Shown in pieces: positions 17,326 through 26,676 of a stretch of DNA of 64,000 nucleotides. The stretch covers positions 1,426,001 to 1,490,000 of the forward strand of contig OY969779.1 in assembly GCA_963703015.1 (NCBI GenBank), in the 5' to 3' direction. Source of the stretch: Methanobacterium_B sp963703015 (lineage in GTDB: Archaea; Methanobacteriota; Methanobacteria; Methanobacteriales; Methanobacteriaceae). Every line of letters starts with the position of its first letter. The first letter of the stretch is position 1. Made by a program: the position numbers and the translations under genes. The notes under the pieces were generated by a model. The model did not search any database, had not been told where the DNA came from, and was given only the letters and a program-made list of their open reading frames with translations.

Positions 17326-19479
17326 TCATGCCATGAATTTCTCTATAATTCCTTTGTAAGCTCCTTCCAATTCTTTAACCTCCAATTTAAAAGAATCATT
17401 AATTTCAAGGGTCTTACCAGTAACTTTTCCAATAACTGCACATGGTGCCTTAATTTTATTTAGAATAAACTCAACAGCATCATTCTTAACAGTTAAAATG
17501 TATCTTCCGTGTGATTCAGAGAACAAAGCAGAGATCGTGTCAAGATCAACTTCAGATGGGATGGTGCTTAGATCTAAAATTGCACCTAATCCTCCTGCTA
17601 TTGCCATTTCTGAGACAGCAACACCAATACCTCCGGAACTGCAGTCATGAACTGCTGTAATGTTATTATCAGTATCTTGGCCAATGATTTCAAGCACAGA
17701 GCTACCTGAGATATATTCCTCTTCGATGTATACTTCTGGAGGTTTTCCTTGTACTAAATCGTATAAAGATCTGCAGTACTCTGAACCATCGAGTTCATTC
17801 CTGGTTTTCCCAACGATGATGATGGCGTCTCCTTCATTTTTGAAATCAAAAGTTCTAATATCTTTAATATTCATCTTTCCAGCTACGCCAACAACAGGGG
17901 ATGGGTTAACAGTTATACCTTCAGTTTCATTGTAAAAACTGACATTTCCGCTGATCACTGGGGTATTAAATCGCCTTGCCACATCTGACATTCCTTTAAC
18001 ACATTGATTGAACTGCCAAAGCACCTCTGGTTTTTCTGGATTTCCAAAGTTTAGACAGTCTGCTATGCAGATGGGATCAGATCCCATGGAAATAACATTT
18101 CTGATGGCTTCTGCAACTGATCCAGCACCTCCTTGATAAGCATCCAGTTTGGTGTGAATACTGTTACAATCTGATGTTATGGTGAAAGCAGTTTCATTAT
18201 CCACCCTTATTACTGCAGCATCGTCTCCGGGTTTGACAACTGTACCTATTTGTACTTCATGATCGTACTGTCTGTAAACCCATTCCTTACTAGCAATATT
18301 TTCAGAGGACAGAAGCTTCAAAAGAGCATCTTTAGGATCCATATGCTGGACTTCGATGTATTTTGTGTCTTCAGCTGGTTTTTTCATTTCCCTGTTTATT
18401 AGTGGTGGGTCTGCAAGTAATTCTGCAGGAACATCTGCAACAACTTCACCTTCCAGGGTTGTTATGAACTGGTCGTTTTCAATAACTTCTCCCACAACAG
18501 CGGCTGGAAGTTCGTGTTTTTTGAAGATGTCCAGTAATTCATCCACATCTTCGGGGTGAACAACAAACACCATTCTCTCTTGAGATTCGGATAACATTAT
18601 TTCGTAGGGTGTCATGCCCTCTTCTCTTAAAGGAATTTTTGTTAATTCAACTTTTGCACCATTTCCGCACTTGGCTGCAAGTTCGGAAAGACAGCAGGTT
18701 AATCCGCCCCCTCCAAGATCCTTGAGTCCCTGGATATCTACTTTTTCCAGTGCTTCGAAGGTGGCTTCCATGACCTTTTTCTTGGTGAATGGATCCCCTA
18801 CCTGGACAGCTGGACGGCTTTCCAACTCTGAAGTGGTGGTCAGTTCTTCAGATGCGAATGTTACACCGTGTATTCCATCACGACCTGTTCTTCCACCCAT
18901 GAGTACAAAAACATCTCCAACATTGGGGGCTATGCCCTTCATTATTGAATCTTTCCTTACAATTCCCACGCAAACTACATTGACAAGTGGATTGGCCTTG
19001 AAGTTATCATCAAATTCAACTTCTCCTCCAACTGTTGGTATTCCAACCCTGTTACCATAGTCTGATATTCCCTTAACAACGTATTCAAACAAGTAACGTG
19101 ATCGTTGGTCTTCAAGGTAACCAAACCTCAGTGAATCTAGAAGTGCTACTGGTTGGGCTCCCATGGATATAATGTCCCTAATAATTCCTCCAATACCGGT
19201 ACCAGCACCACCATATGGTTCTATAGCAGATGGATGGTTATGGCTTTCCATTCCAATTACCAGTGCAAGTTCATCTGTAAGATCTACTATGCCTGCATCG
19301 TCTCCTGGGCCCATGATAACATTTTCTCCCTCAGTAGGGAAGAGTCTTAGTGTGGGGCGGCTGCTTTTATATGAGCAGTGCTCGGAGAACATGATATCTA
19401 GCATACCATATTCAAGTGAATTTGGTTCTCTTCCAATATCTTCTCTAATATATTCCAGTTCATCATCTGTTAAAGTCAT
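17326..19479 (-). CDS. purL: Phosphoribosylformylglycinamidine synthase subunit PurL
   Basis: ATP-dependent synthetase subunit that converts formylglycinamide ribonucleotide to the amidine in purine synthesis, with PurQ and PurS subunits encoded elsewhere. The two AIRS-type halves are evident: SEHCSYKSSRP and GPGDDAGIVD near the start, GMESHNHPSAIEPYGGAGTG (ATP/substrate region), and a second half with KPGDDAAVIR and HDCSSGGIGVAVSEMA. At 717 residues it is the small archaeal/Bacillus-type enzyme lacking the fused glutaminase. It follows ileS by 107 bp and precedes the kinase-like gene by 4 bp. Confidence 0.96.
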   Translation of the reverse strand: MTLTDDELEYIREDIGREPNSLEYGMLDIMFSEHCSYKSSRPTLRLFPTEGENVIMGPGDDAGIVDLTDELALVIGMESHNHPSAIEPYGGAGTGIGGIIRDIISMGAQPVALLDSLRFGYLEDQRSRYLFEYVVKGISDYGNRVGIPTVGGEVEFDDNFKANPLVNVVCVGIVRKDSIMKGIAPNVGDVFVLMGGRTGRDGIHGVTFASEELTTTSELESRPAVQVGDPFTKKKVMEATFEALEKVDIQGLKDLGGGGLTCCLSELAAKCGNGAKVELTKIPLREEGMTPYEIMLSESQERMVFVVHPEDVDELLDIFKKHELPAAVVGEVIENDQFITTLEGEVVADVPAELLADPPLINREMKKPAEDTKYIEVQHMDPKDALLKLLSSENIASKEWVYRQYDHEVQIGTVVKPGDDAAVIRVDNETAFTITSDCNSIHTKLDAYQGGAGSVAEAIRNVISMGSDPICIADCLNFGNPEKPEVLWQFNQCVKGMSDVARRFNTPVISGNVSFYNETEGITVNPSPVVGVAGKMNIKDIRTFDFKNEGDAIIIVGKTRNELDGSEYCRSLYDLVQGKPPEVYIEEEYISGSSVLEIIGQDTDNNITAVHDCSSGGIGVAVSEMAIAGGLGAILDLSTIPSEVDLDTISALFSESHGRYILTVKNDAVEFILNKIKAPCAVIGKVTGKTLEINDSFKLEVKELEGAYKGIIEKFMA

Positions 19480-19586
19480 ACTATCACGTCGGGAAATGCA
19501 TTTTTTCTATGATAACTTTGTTTCACAATAATTATAATATCTTGGGAAGTCCACATTTTTCCAATAAATTCGAAAAAATTTCTGTT

Positions 19587-22500
19587 TCACAAGGTTTTAA
19601 TGGTTATTTGGAGTTCATAATCTTCAATTTTCCATTCTTTTTTGTAATCTCCTTCTGCCTGTTCAAATATGAATTTTTCAGCCCTTACTTCGTTGGAAAT
19701 AAATTCTATGAAACCTGTTGTTAGTTCTTTGAATTCATCGTCACATTCGACGTAAACATCTATGTTGGCTTCTACATCAAGATCCAGGTCTTTTCTCATG
19801 TCCTGAACCCTTCGTATGAGTTCCCTTGACATTGCTTCAGAGAGTATTTCCGGTGTTAATTCAGTATTTACAAACACGTTACCGCCTTCAAAATCAGAAC
19901 TGGCAATGTTATCCGGGAGTTCTGTTTCGAACACAATGTCTTCTTCAGATAGTTCTACAGTTTTATCATCCACTTCCACCTTGTAAACACCATCGGATCC
20001 TAATATTTCTAGGATTTCTGATCCATTGGCATTGGCTAATTTGGCAGCCACCTTTGGTACATCCTGCCTGAGTTTTGGCCCAAGTGTCTTCATGTTTGGT
20101 CCGGCATTAATGGATAAGTTTTCGAATTTACTTGAGGAAACAACATCTTTAGTGTTGGCCTGTTCCATTATTACTCCTTTAAGGGATTGTGCAGCTGATA
20201 AAACTTTTTTATCCTCGGATACAATCACTATTTCTTTGACTGGCCATCTTAATTTGTAACGTGCAGCATCACGAGCCCTTGCACAGGCTTCTATTATTTC
20301 ACGAACAACTTCCATGTTAGATTCAAGTTCAACATCTATTAGTTCTTCGTTGTATCCCCAGTCTTCCATGTGAATGCTCTCTGGAGCGTCCATTTCAACA
20401 CTTCTCACCAGATTTTGGTAGATGTCCTCTGTGATGTGGGGTACAATTGGAGACATTGTTACTATTAGAAGCCTCAATGCATAGTAAAGGGAATAGTAAG
20501 CTCCAAGTTTATCTGGATCATCCTTTTCTATCCATGTACGCCCCCTGATTAACCTGATGTACCATCTGCTAAGATCTTCTAGAATGAAATGGTTTATTGC
20601 CCTTGTGGCTTTGTGGAAATGTAGTGAATCTAGGGATTCTGTAACTTCCTTTGCAAGTGAATTGGCTCTAGATGTTATCCAAAGATCTTCATCCCTCAAT
20701 TTAACATCCTCAGGGGTGTATGCAGTTGGATCGAAGTTGTCTATGGACATGTAAGTGGTTGAGAAGACATAAACATTCCAAAGGATGTTGAACATTTTGT
20801 TAACATTTTTCAGTTCGTCCCACACAAATTTAAGATCTTCCCATGGTTTGTTTCCCCATAAAAGGTAGAACCTCAGTACATCAGCACCATAAAGTTCAAT
20901 TACTTCCTCAGGTTCAACAACGTTTCCAAGGGATTTACTCATTTTCTTACCTTCTTCATCGAGGGTAAATCCATGCATAAGAACTTTTTTATACGGTGTA
21001 CTGTCGTTGGTTATCACTCCACAACCCAACTGTGAGTAGAACCATCCCCTTGTCTGGTCATGGCCCTCTGTTATGAAATCGTATGGATACCACTCATCGA
21101 AGAGTTCGGTTTCTTCAGGATAATGTAAAGCAGCCCAACCTGCAACTCCTGAGTCTATCCACACATCCAGTACATCCGGAACTCGCTTCATTTTACCGCC
21201 ACATTCGCAGCCTATCCTGATCTCGTCCACATGTGGTCTGTGAATGAAATCACCATCGAGTTTTCCTTCAACTAACCTTTCCTTCAATTCTGAAATCGAA
21301 CCCACTACTGTGATCTCTCCACAATCTTCACATTCCCAGATTGGTATTGGTATTCCCCAGTAACGCTGTCTTGAAATTGTCCAGTCCCTAGCATTTTCTA
21401 CCCAGTTTCTGAAACGATTTTCTCCAGCCCATGAAGGAACCCATTCAACCTTATCCAGTTCTGATAACATCTTATCCTTTATATCAGTAATTTTCAAGAA
21501 CCATTGTTTAGTTGCAATGTAGATGATGGGTGTCTTACATCTCCAACAGAATCCATATCTGTGGTTAATGGTGGTTGCTTTAAGCAGAAGGTTATGGCTC
21601 TCTAAATCTGCAATGATCTCTGGATCAGCATCTTTAACAAATTCGCCCTGATATTTACCTGCATCTTCCATGAAGAGTCCTGCCTCATCAACTGGACAGA
21701 AAATTGGCATTCCATATTTTTTACCAATTTCAAAATCGTCTGGTCCGTGACCTGGTGCTGTGTGAACACAGCCAGTTCCTTCTGTTAATGTAACATGATC
21801 TCCTGGAACAACTGTATGTTCAAAGTCTTTTTGTACTGGTATTTCATCAACTAAAGGATGTTTGTACTTTAAACCTTCAAGTTCTGAGCCCTTTACAACC
21901 TTGAGTATTTCATATGGTGCACCATCATCACAGCCGCAATCACAATCATCTTCCGAGTTATTGAAAACAGATTCAACCAATGCTTCGGCCATTATATAAA
22001 CATCAGAACCTACTTTAACGTAGGCATAATCAAAGTCGGGATGTACGCTGACTGCCATGTTTGCTGGAAGAGTCCATGGGGTGGTTGTCCAGACAAGTAT
22101 GTATGTGGTATAATCTGAACTTTCCTGTGTCATTAATGGAAACTTAACATAGATGGATGGGTCTTCTTTATCTTCATAATCAATTTCTGCCATTGCTAAT
22201 GCTGTTTCACATCTAGGACACCATGTTATGACTCGTTTGTCCTTGATAAGCAGGTCCTTTTCATATGCTTTCTTGAGTGTCCACCAACTGGATTCCATAT
22301 ACTTGGTGTCAAATGTGACGTAAGGATTGTCCCAATCCATCCAAACACCTAACATTTCAAATTGTTTGGTCATGAGGCCTTTGTTTTCAATTGCAAATTC
22401 TTTACATTTATTTACAAAATTTTCAATTCCAATGGTTTCCTCGATTTCTTTCTTGCTCTTTAGTCCAAGAAGTCCTTCGACTTTATGTTCAATTGGAAGA

Positions 22501-22769
22501 CCATGAGTATCCCAACCTGCCTGTCTCCGTATATTGAATCCTTCCATGCTTTTATAACGGAGGTAGGTGTCTTTGATAATTTTATTCCAGGCAGTTCCGA
22601 GATGTATTTTTCCACTACAGTATGGTGGTCCGTCAAGAAAAGAGTATTTGGGTTTATTTTCCCTCATTTTCTTGGTTCTTTCATAAATGTTTCTTTGATC
22701 CCAGAACGTCTGCACATGTTCTTCGATAATTTTTGGTTCGTATGAGCGTTTAGCCTCTTCAATAGGCAT
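19587..22769 (-). CDS. ileS: Isoleucyl-tRNA synthetase
   Basis: Class I aminoacyl-tRNA synthetase of 1060 residues. The HIGH-type motif lies in PPYCSGKIHLGTAW (residues 49-60) and KMSKS at 609-613. The editing domain sits between them; the insert contains an unusual acidic/cysteine stretch DDCDCGCDDG. Zinc-type cysteines occur in CPRCE and in ECEDCGEI/CECGGKMK. The long C-terminal extension is of the archaeal/eukaryal type that often confers mupirocin resistance. A TATA-like element at about 22829-22842 (minus strand) is enclosed by the inverted repeat GCATTG (22822-22827)/CAATGC (22855-22860). Confidence 0.96.
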   Translation of the reverse strand: MPIEEAKRSYEPKIIEEHVQTFWDQRNIYERTKKMRENKPKYSFLDGPPYCSGKIHLGTAWNKIIKDTYLRYKSMEGFNIRRQAGWDTHGLPIEHKVEGLLGLKSKKEIEETIGIENFVNKCKEFAIENKGLMTKQFEMLGVWMDWDNPYVTFDTKYMESSWWTLKKAYEKDLLIKDKRVITWCPRCETALAMAEIDYEDKEDPSIYVKFPLMTQESSDYTTYILVWTTTPWTLPANMAVSVHPDFDYAYVKVGSDVYIMAEALVESVFNNSEDDCDCGCDDGAPYEILKVVKGSELEGLKYKHPLVDEIPVQKDFEHTVVPGDHVTLTEGTGCVHTAPGHGPDDFEIGKKYGMPIFCPVDEAGLFMEDAGKYQGEFVKDADPEIIADLESHNLLLKATTINHRYGFCWRCKTPIIYIATKQWFLKITDIKDKMLSELDKVEWVPSWAGENRFRNWVENARDWTISRQRYWGIPIPIWECEDCGEITVVGSISELKERLVEGKLDGDFIHRPHVDEIRIGCECGGKMKRVPDVLDVWIDSGVAGWAALHYPEETELFDEWYPYDFITEGHDQTRGWFYSQLGCGVITNDSTPYKKVLMHGFTLDEEGKKMSKSLGNVVEPEEVIELYGADVLRFYLLWGNKPWEDLKFVWDELKNVNKMFNILWNVYVFSTTYMSIDNFDPTAYTPEDVKLRDEDLWITSRANSLAKEVTESLDSLHFHKATRAINHFILEDLSRWYIRLIRGRTWIEKDDPDKLGAYYSLYYALRLLIVTMSPIVPHITEDIYQNLVRSVEMDAPESIHMEDWGYNEELIDVELESNMEVVREIIEACARARDAARYKLRWPVKEIVIVSEDKKVLSAAQSLKGVIMEQANTKDVVSSSKFENLSINAGPNMKTLGPKLRQDVPKVAAKLANANGSEILEILGSDGVYKVEVDDKTVELSEEDIVFETELPDNIASSDFEGGNVFVNTELTPEILSEAMSRELIRRVQDMRKDLDLDVEANIDVYVECDDEFKELTTGFIEFISNEVRAEKFIFEQAEGDYKKEWKIEDYELQITIKTL

Positions 22770-22821
22770 TTTAATTCTCCCCTTTATAATTTCAGTAATT
22801 AGGATTTACATCTAAGTTTGT

Positions 22822-22860
22822 GCATTGTAATATAAAATAGTTTAATAAATCAGGCAATGC
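22822..22860. promoter_or_regulatory. Inverted repeat enclosing the ileS promoter
   Basis: GCATTG at 22822-22827 and CAATGC at 22855-22860 flank the A/T stretch TAATATAAAATAG, which reads as a TATA element on the minus strand about 60-70 bp before ileS. The 27-bp spacer makes a simple hairpin unlikely; paired operator half-sites are more plausible. Short arms make chance possible. Confidence 0.3.
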
Positions 22861-23050
22861 AAATTTTTGGAATGTCTGACAAAAAAATATTAGGATTATT
22901 AACAAATCCATGCAAAGGATAAAAAAACATAAAATGGTCCAAGCCCTTTAATCCACATAAAACATGTTAATAAAATAATAAATTAGGATTGGGCTATGGA
23001 AAATAGATTTTAAGTGAAAAACTTAGAATCATATTCTTAAAAATAATGGC

Positions 23051-24256
23051 TTAAAAAGTCCTTATTTTACCTTTAACCATCATTTCAGTGATTTTACCAA
23101 TATCTTCAAGCCAGTTATCCATTACTCCTTGAACATCTTTGTGTACAGATGAAATTGAGTATCCATCTTCCACAATGATCTGTGCACTTGCAGCCTTTGG
23201 ATGATCAATTGGCTTTCCTATTTGGCTTAAGATCATGATGTGTATCTGCTGGATACCATCAATTTCATTGGTGATCTGATCAGCCATTTTGTTGGATAAC
23301 AAATTGTAAATTTTACCTACATGGTTAATAGGATTCTTTCCAGAAGTAGCTTCCATGGACATTGGTCTGTTAGGTGTTATGAGTCCGTTTGCACGGTTTC
23401 CTCTTCCTACCGATCCATCGTCACCCATCTCTGCAGAGGTTCCTGTAACAGTCAAGTAGTAACCTTTTTCAGTGGCGCTGTTATCGTCATCACCGGTGTT
23501 AATAAACGTTTGAACTTCTCTTTCAGTTTTATTCTGTGCAAGATCAGTAATAATATCGTTTAATTCTTCCTTAACGTTTATGTAGGTGTCTCTTCCATCA
23601 ACATATTTGGAAACCATTGCTACTGCAGTTGTGAGAGTTATTTTATTGTTTTCACGCAGACCCATGACCTTAATATCTTCTCCTACTTGAGGATATTTCT
23701 TTTTAAAGTCCTTGGAGTTTAGAAGTTCTTCCACTTCCATCACAATTTTCTCTGTTTCAGAGAATGGTGCAAATCCCACACCAAATGAAGTGTCGTTTGA
23801 TGAAGGCATTCCATCCCTACCGAAAACATCGACAAGATCTCCTGATCCATGTCCAATCTTACATTCCACAACTGCTGAACTTTCAACATCCAAATTTATT
23901 ATATTTTCCTTCAGATAGTTCTTTGCAGCCATTATTGCTATCCTGTCAATACCGATCTTTTTTCCCTCAAATTCTGAGACTCCTCGGCCTGTTAAAAGGA
24001 TATCAATAGGTTTTATTATCTCTCCGCCACCGAAATGGGGATCAGATTCTCCTGCTGTAATTTGAACTTCGTCTGTGTTGTGATGTAATATTCCATCGAA
24101 ATTTTCTAGGTACGCATGGCAGAGTGCCCTACTCACAGATTCAGCAATTCCATCACTTATGCTGTCAGGATGACCTATACCTTTTCTTTCAACAATTTCT
24201 ACTTCCTGTTCTTCAATTGGCTTTTGAATAAGCTCTTTTATAATAATATTCCTCAT
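23051..24256 (-). CDS. mat: Archaeal-type S-adenosylmethionine synthetase
   Basis: Makes SAM from methionine and ATP. The sequence matches the archaeal MAT family, distinct from bacterial MetK: VERKGIGHPDSISDGIAE near residue 23, GGGEIIKPIDILLTGRG near 77, CKIGHGSGDLVDVFGRD near 132 and GDDGSVGRGNRANGLITP near 277. Length 401 residues is the family norm. GGAGGCCG before the ATG is a strong ribosome site. SAM feeds the many radical-SAM and methyltransferase steps in methanogen cofactor synthesis. A perfect 8-bp-arm palindrome lies 71-93 bp upstream. Confidence 0.95.
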   Translation of the reverse strand: MRNIIIKELIQKPIEEQEVEIVERKGIGHPDSISDGIAESVSRALCHAYLENFDGILHHNTDEVQITAGESDPHFGGGEIIKPIDILLTGRGVSEFEGKKIGIDRIAIMAAKNYLKENIINLDVESSAVVECKIGHGSGDLVDVFGRDGMPSSNDTSFGVGFAPFSETEKIVMEVEELLNSKDFKKKYPQVGEDIKVMGLRENNKITLTTAVAMVSKYVDGRDTYINVKEELNDIITDLAQNKTEREVQTFINTGDDDNSATEKGYYLTVTGTSAEMGDDGSVGRGNRANGLITPNRPMSMEATSGKNPINHVGKIYNLLSNKMADQITNEIDGIQQIHIMILSQIGKPIDHPKAASAQIIVEDGYSISSVHKDVQGVMDNWLEDIGKITEMMVKGKIRTF

Positions 24257-24648
24257 AAACGGCCTCCATTATAATATTAACAGTTTTAAAATTATCCCCA
24301 TTGGATACGCTAATAATAACGTACACTTTTATCGGGGGCATCGATAAAATAATAAACATTTCCAAGAGGATGGTGTTTAATGTATGCCATTTGAAGCAAC
24401 TGATATAAAAAATGATCCATCTAAAATAAACAACTGATGAGCAGATACTTTAACAGCACATTGGATACAAATTCTAAAAACATGCAAACTTACCATTTTG
24501 ATAAAAAATTGAAGTAATTAGACCTAAATTTATAAAATAATGGGCAACAAATTAACCATTAAAATAATTGGGATAAAATAATTAGGATATATCATAAAAT
24601 GTTTTTATTGAACATCCATTATTTAAACACTATTACTGGGGCAGGAAA
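24257..24648. other. Spacer between mat and the DUF192 gene
   Basis: About 390 bp of AT-rich divergent spacer. The mat-proximal part holds the palindrome at 24327-24349. For the plus-strand gene, TAATTAGGATATATCATAAAATG near 24579-24600 contains a TATA-like ATATAT. I found no tRNA or protein-sized frame. Confidence 0.4.
24327..24349. promoter_or_regulatory. Perfect palindrome upstream of mat (candidate operator)
   Basis: TTTTATCG at 24327-24334 and CGATAAAA at 24342-24349 are exact inverted repeats around GGGGCAT. The site is 71 bp before the mat start codon; the A/T stretch TTATTATTAG (minus strand, about 24311-24320) could be the mat TATA element, placing the palindrome directly upstream of it. 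As RNA it would form an 8-bp stem with a 7-nt loop if transcribed. Confidence 0.5.
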
Positions 24649-25020
24649 TTGAACGAAATTGTATTGATAAACCTATCGAAAGGAACTAAAATTGGAAAAG
24701 TAGAGGTAGCTGACAGTTTCTTTTCCAGATTTATGGGCTTAATGTTGAGAAAGAAAGTTGGCAATGGGATGCTCCTTAAACTTCCCCAAAGCAGGAGCAG
24801 ACATGGCTCTGCTATTCACATGTTTTTCATGCGTTTTCCACTGGACATACTGTTCGCTGATTCTGATAGGAAAATTGTTGACATGGTCACTGTGGATCCT
24901 TGGAAGACCTACACACCCCGAGCTCCAGCAAGATACGTCATAGAACTTGAAAAGGGATCCATAAAAAAATTTGACTTTGAACTTGGAGATGATCTGGACT
25001 TCACACTTGAATGTGTATAA
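24649..25020 (+). CDS. DUF192 family protein
   Basis: Small protein of 123 residues from the DUF192 family. Family features are FFSRFMGLMLRKKV near residue 25, the short MFFMRFPLDILFAD segment near 62 and VDPWKTYTPRAPARYVIEL near 84. Unlike bacterial homologues it has no signal peptide, so it is probably cytoplasmic. The start is TTG at 24649, supported by GGGGCAGGAA just upstream. Function unknown; the fold is a small beta barrel. Next gene follows after 81 bp on the same strand. Confidence 0.8.
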   Translation: MNEIVLINLSKGTKIGKVEVADSFFSRFMGLMLRKKVGNGMLLKLPQSRSRHGSAIHMFFMRFPLDILFADSDRKIVDMVTVDPWKTYTPRAPARYVIELEKGSIKKFDFELGDDLDFTLECV

Positions 25021-25101
25021 AGAAATTACAACCAGAAAAAACAAAGTATAATCAAGTTAATTTACTTTTCAAAAAAGATATTAGACTATTTGGAGGATCA
25101 A

Positions 25102-25374
25102 ATGCTGGTTGAAGTATATGATTTTGGAAACGATGCAGATGATTACTATGTTGTATACAGGGTCAAGGAATTGAGTGAAGAAGAACAGATAAAACTCAAA
25201 TCTGAGGCTGAGGGGACCGTTGAAATAAAAGATGGTCAACTATTCATAACAACTCATTTTGAAAAGAAATATTTTCCCTTTGGTAGTGAAGCAGCCAAAT
25301 TGAGAATAGATGACTTTGTTGCAAGGGAAGAAATAGAGATGACAGTGTACCTTACGAGTTTGTTAGAGGATTGA
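25102..25374 (+). CDS. Small conserved acidic protein (possibly DUF5750)
   Basis: Protein of 90 residues, acidic, predicted alpha/beta: LVEVYDFGNDADDYYVVYRV then a charged helix (LSEEEQIKLKSEAE). I associate it tentatively with a Methanobacteria-restricted family (DUF5750); no function is known. The open frame extends to a TTG at 25090, but GGAGGATCAA immediately before ATG 25102 is a near-perfect ribosome site and sets the start. It lies upstream of the metallophosphoesterase gene (46 bp). Confidence 0.65.
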   Translation: MLVEVYDFGNDADDYYVVYRVKELSEEEQIKLKSEAEGTVEIKDGQLFITTHFEKKYFPFGSEAAKLRIDDFVAREEIEMTVYLTSLLED

Positions 25375-25420
25375 TCATCTGAAGAATTCAAATAATAGAA
25401 ACCATGATTATGAGGATGCC

Positions 25421-26290
25421 ATGAAGGAAACAAATCCACATATTAGGGCACTTTATTTAAGACAAAAGATGCAAACAGCCATGTCAGGAGTTAGGGATAA
25501 ACTTGGCATCCATGAATTCGATGCCAGGGATTTTGAAGTAGTCCCAGTCACAGTAGATATTAATGGACTTGATCCTGAATTCAACAACTACAAAATTGCA
25601 CATATTAGCGACATACACCTTGGCCAATGGATATCAGCCAAAAGGATTGAGGGGGTCGTGAATCTTGTTAACAAACAGAAGCCAGATCTTGTGGCAATAA
25701 CCGGAGATTCTGTATCCTACGTTGTTAACGAACCAATACTCGACATGTTAAGACACCTTAAAAATCTTAAACCAAATGATGCAACATTGGCAGTGCTTGG
25801 AAATCATGACCACTGGATTGGTGCGGATGAAATAAGAAAGGTCATGAAAGAAACAGGCATAATTGAACTTGAAAATGATGTCTACACCATTAAACGAGGA
25901 GATGCTCAGCTTAACATTGCAGGCATTGATAGTGTTACACTTGATAAACACGATTTAAATGCGGTTCTAAACAAGTTACCTGAATCTGGGCCTGCCATAC
26001 TACTGGCCCATGAACCTGATTTTGCAGATGTCAGTGCTGCCACAGGTAGATTCAGTCTGCAACTATCGGGACATTCTCATGGTGGCCAAATGATCATTCC
26101 GGGGGTTGGAACACCATTTAGAGGGTCTGAATTCAGAAAATATCCTTTGGGAAGGTACGATGTTGGGGACATGGTACAGTACACCAACAGGGGATTAGGT
26201 ACAAACGTATTTTGGATACGCATTAACTGCCCACCTGAGATAACAATACTGAATCTTCAAAGTTCAAACCCAGATAAAAACAACAGATAA
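25421..26290 (+). CDS. Metallophosphoesterase (YkuE-like)
   Basis: Calcineurin-like binuclear metal phosphoesterase, 289 residues. All blocks are present: AHISDIHLGQW (near 61), ITGDSVSY (near 92), GNHDHWIGA (near 127), LLAHEPDFADVS (near 194) and LSGHSHGGQ (near 217). This spacing matches YkuE/UDP-2,3-diacylglucosamine-type and cell-surface phosphoesterases. There is no N-terminal membrane helix, so it should be cytoplasmic. Substrate cannot be read from the sequence. The ATG follows GAGGATGCC. The next gene, 43 bp downstream, encodes a small membrane protein. Confidence 0.9.
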   Translation: MKETNPHIRALYLRQKMQTAMSGVRDKLGIHEFDARDFEVVPVTVDINGLDPEFNNYKIAHISDIHLGQWISAKRIEGVVNLVNKQKPDLVAITGDSVSYVVNEPILDMLRHLKNLKPNDATLAVLGNHDHWIGADEIRKVMKETGIIELENDVYTIKRGDAQLNIAGIDSVTLDKHDLNAVLNKLPESGPAILLAHEPDFADVSAATGRFSLQLSGHSHGGQMIIPGVGTPFRGSEFRKYPLGRYDVGDMVQYTNRGLGTNVFWIRINCPPEITILNLQSSNPDKNNR

Positions 26291-26333
26291 ACACAACACG
26301 AAGATTTAAATACATTGAAGTGATAGGATTTTT

Positions 26334-26657
26334 ATGAAACCACAAAGTAGACAGTTAGTGATATACATTGCAGGTATATTTTTACTCATATCTGGAATAA
26401 TAGGTGTATTACTACCCAGTTTAGGTTTATCACTTTTCACATCAGTTGTTTGGGCAGTTCTAGGGGCAGTTTTCTTAGGATTGGCTCATGGAACAAACTT
26501 TAGGAAGATAGTGCTGTACGCTGCAGGAATATTTCTATTTGTATCCGGATTCTTGGGTTTTTTATATCCTCAGCTAGAACTTACAACTTTAAACTCCATA
26601 ATATGGATTATATTGGGTGTTCTTTTCATGTACATTAGTTACAGCGTTAAATACTGA
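26334..26657 (+). CDS. Small membrane protein with internal duplication
   Basis: Hydrophobic protein of 107 residues with four predicted helices. It is an internal tandem repeat: residues 9-52 and 60-103 align without gaps at an offset of 51, sharing Y-x-AGIF-x-x-SG-x-x-G near the start, P-x-L in the turn and W-x-x-LG in the second helix. Each unit is a two-helix hairpin. I do not recognise a named family. A paralogous-hairpin transporter or a membrane scaffold are both possible. It follows the metallophosphoesterase gene on the same strand and ends before a convergent HEAT-repeat gene. Confidence 0.75.
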   Translation: MKPQSRQLVIYIAGIFLLISGIIGVLLPSLGLSLFTSVVWAVLGAVFLGLAHGTNFRKIVLYAAGIFLFVSGFLGFLYPQLELTTLNSIIWIILGVLFMYISYSVKY

Positions 26658-26676
26658 TAAGTGATAATTAAAATCT

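Noticed and set aside
18356..19531. Many plus-strand frames opposite purL (and similarly opposite ileS, RPA and SHMT)
   Set aside because: They are shadows of the well-supported genes on the other strand, serine/threonine-rich, and lack ribosome sites.
22872..22922. Frame for a 16-residue peptide in the ileS-mat spacer
   Set aside because: Very short, no ribosome site, and the nearby TATA-like element is better explained as the ileS promoter on the other strand.
22937..22999. Imperfect complementarity (CCAAGCCC...AATCC with GGATTGGGCTATGG) that could form a leader hairpin
   Set aside because: Mismatches and a long loop; lies upstream of the presumed ileS promoter, so it need not be transcribed with ileS.
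24400..24460. CTGATGAG and similar words suggesting a box C/D RNA
   Set aside because: No properly spaced C, D' , C' and D boxes or terminal stem could be assembled.
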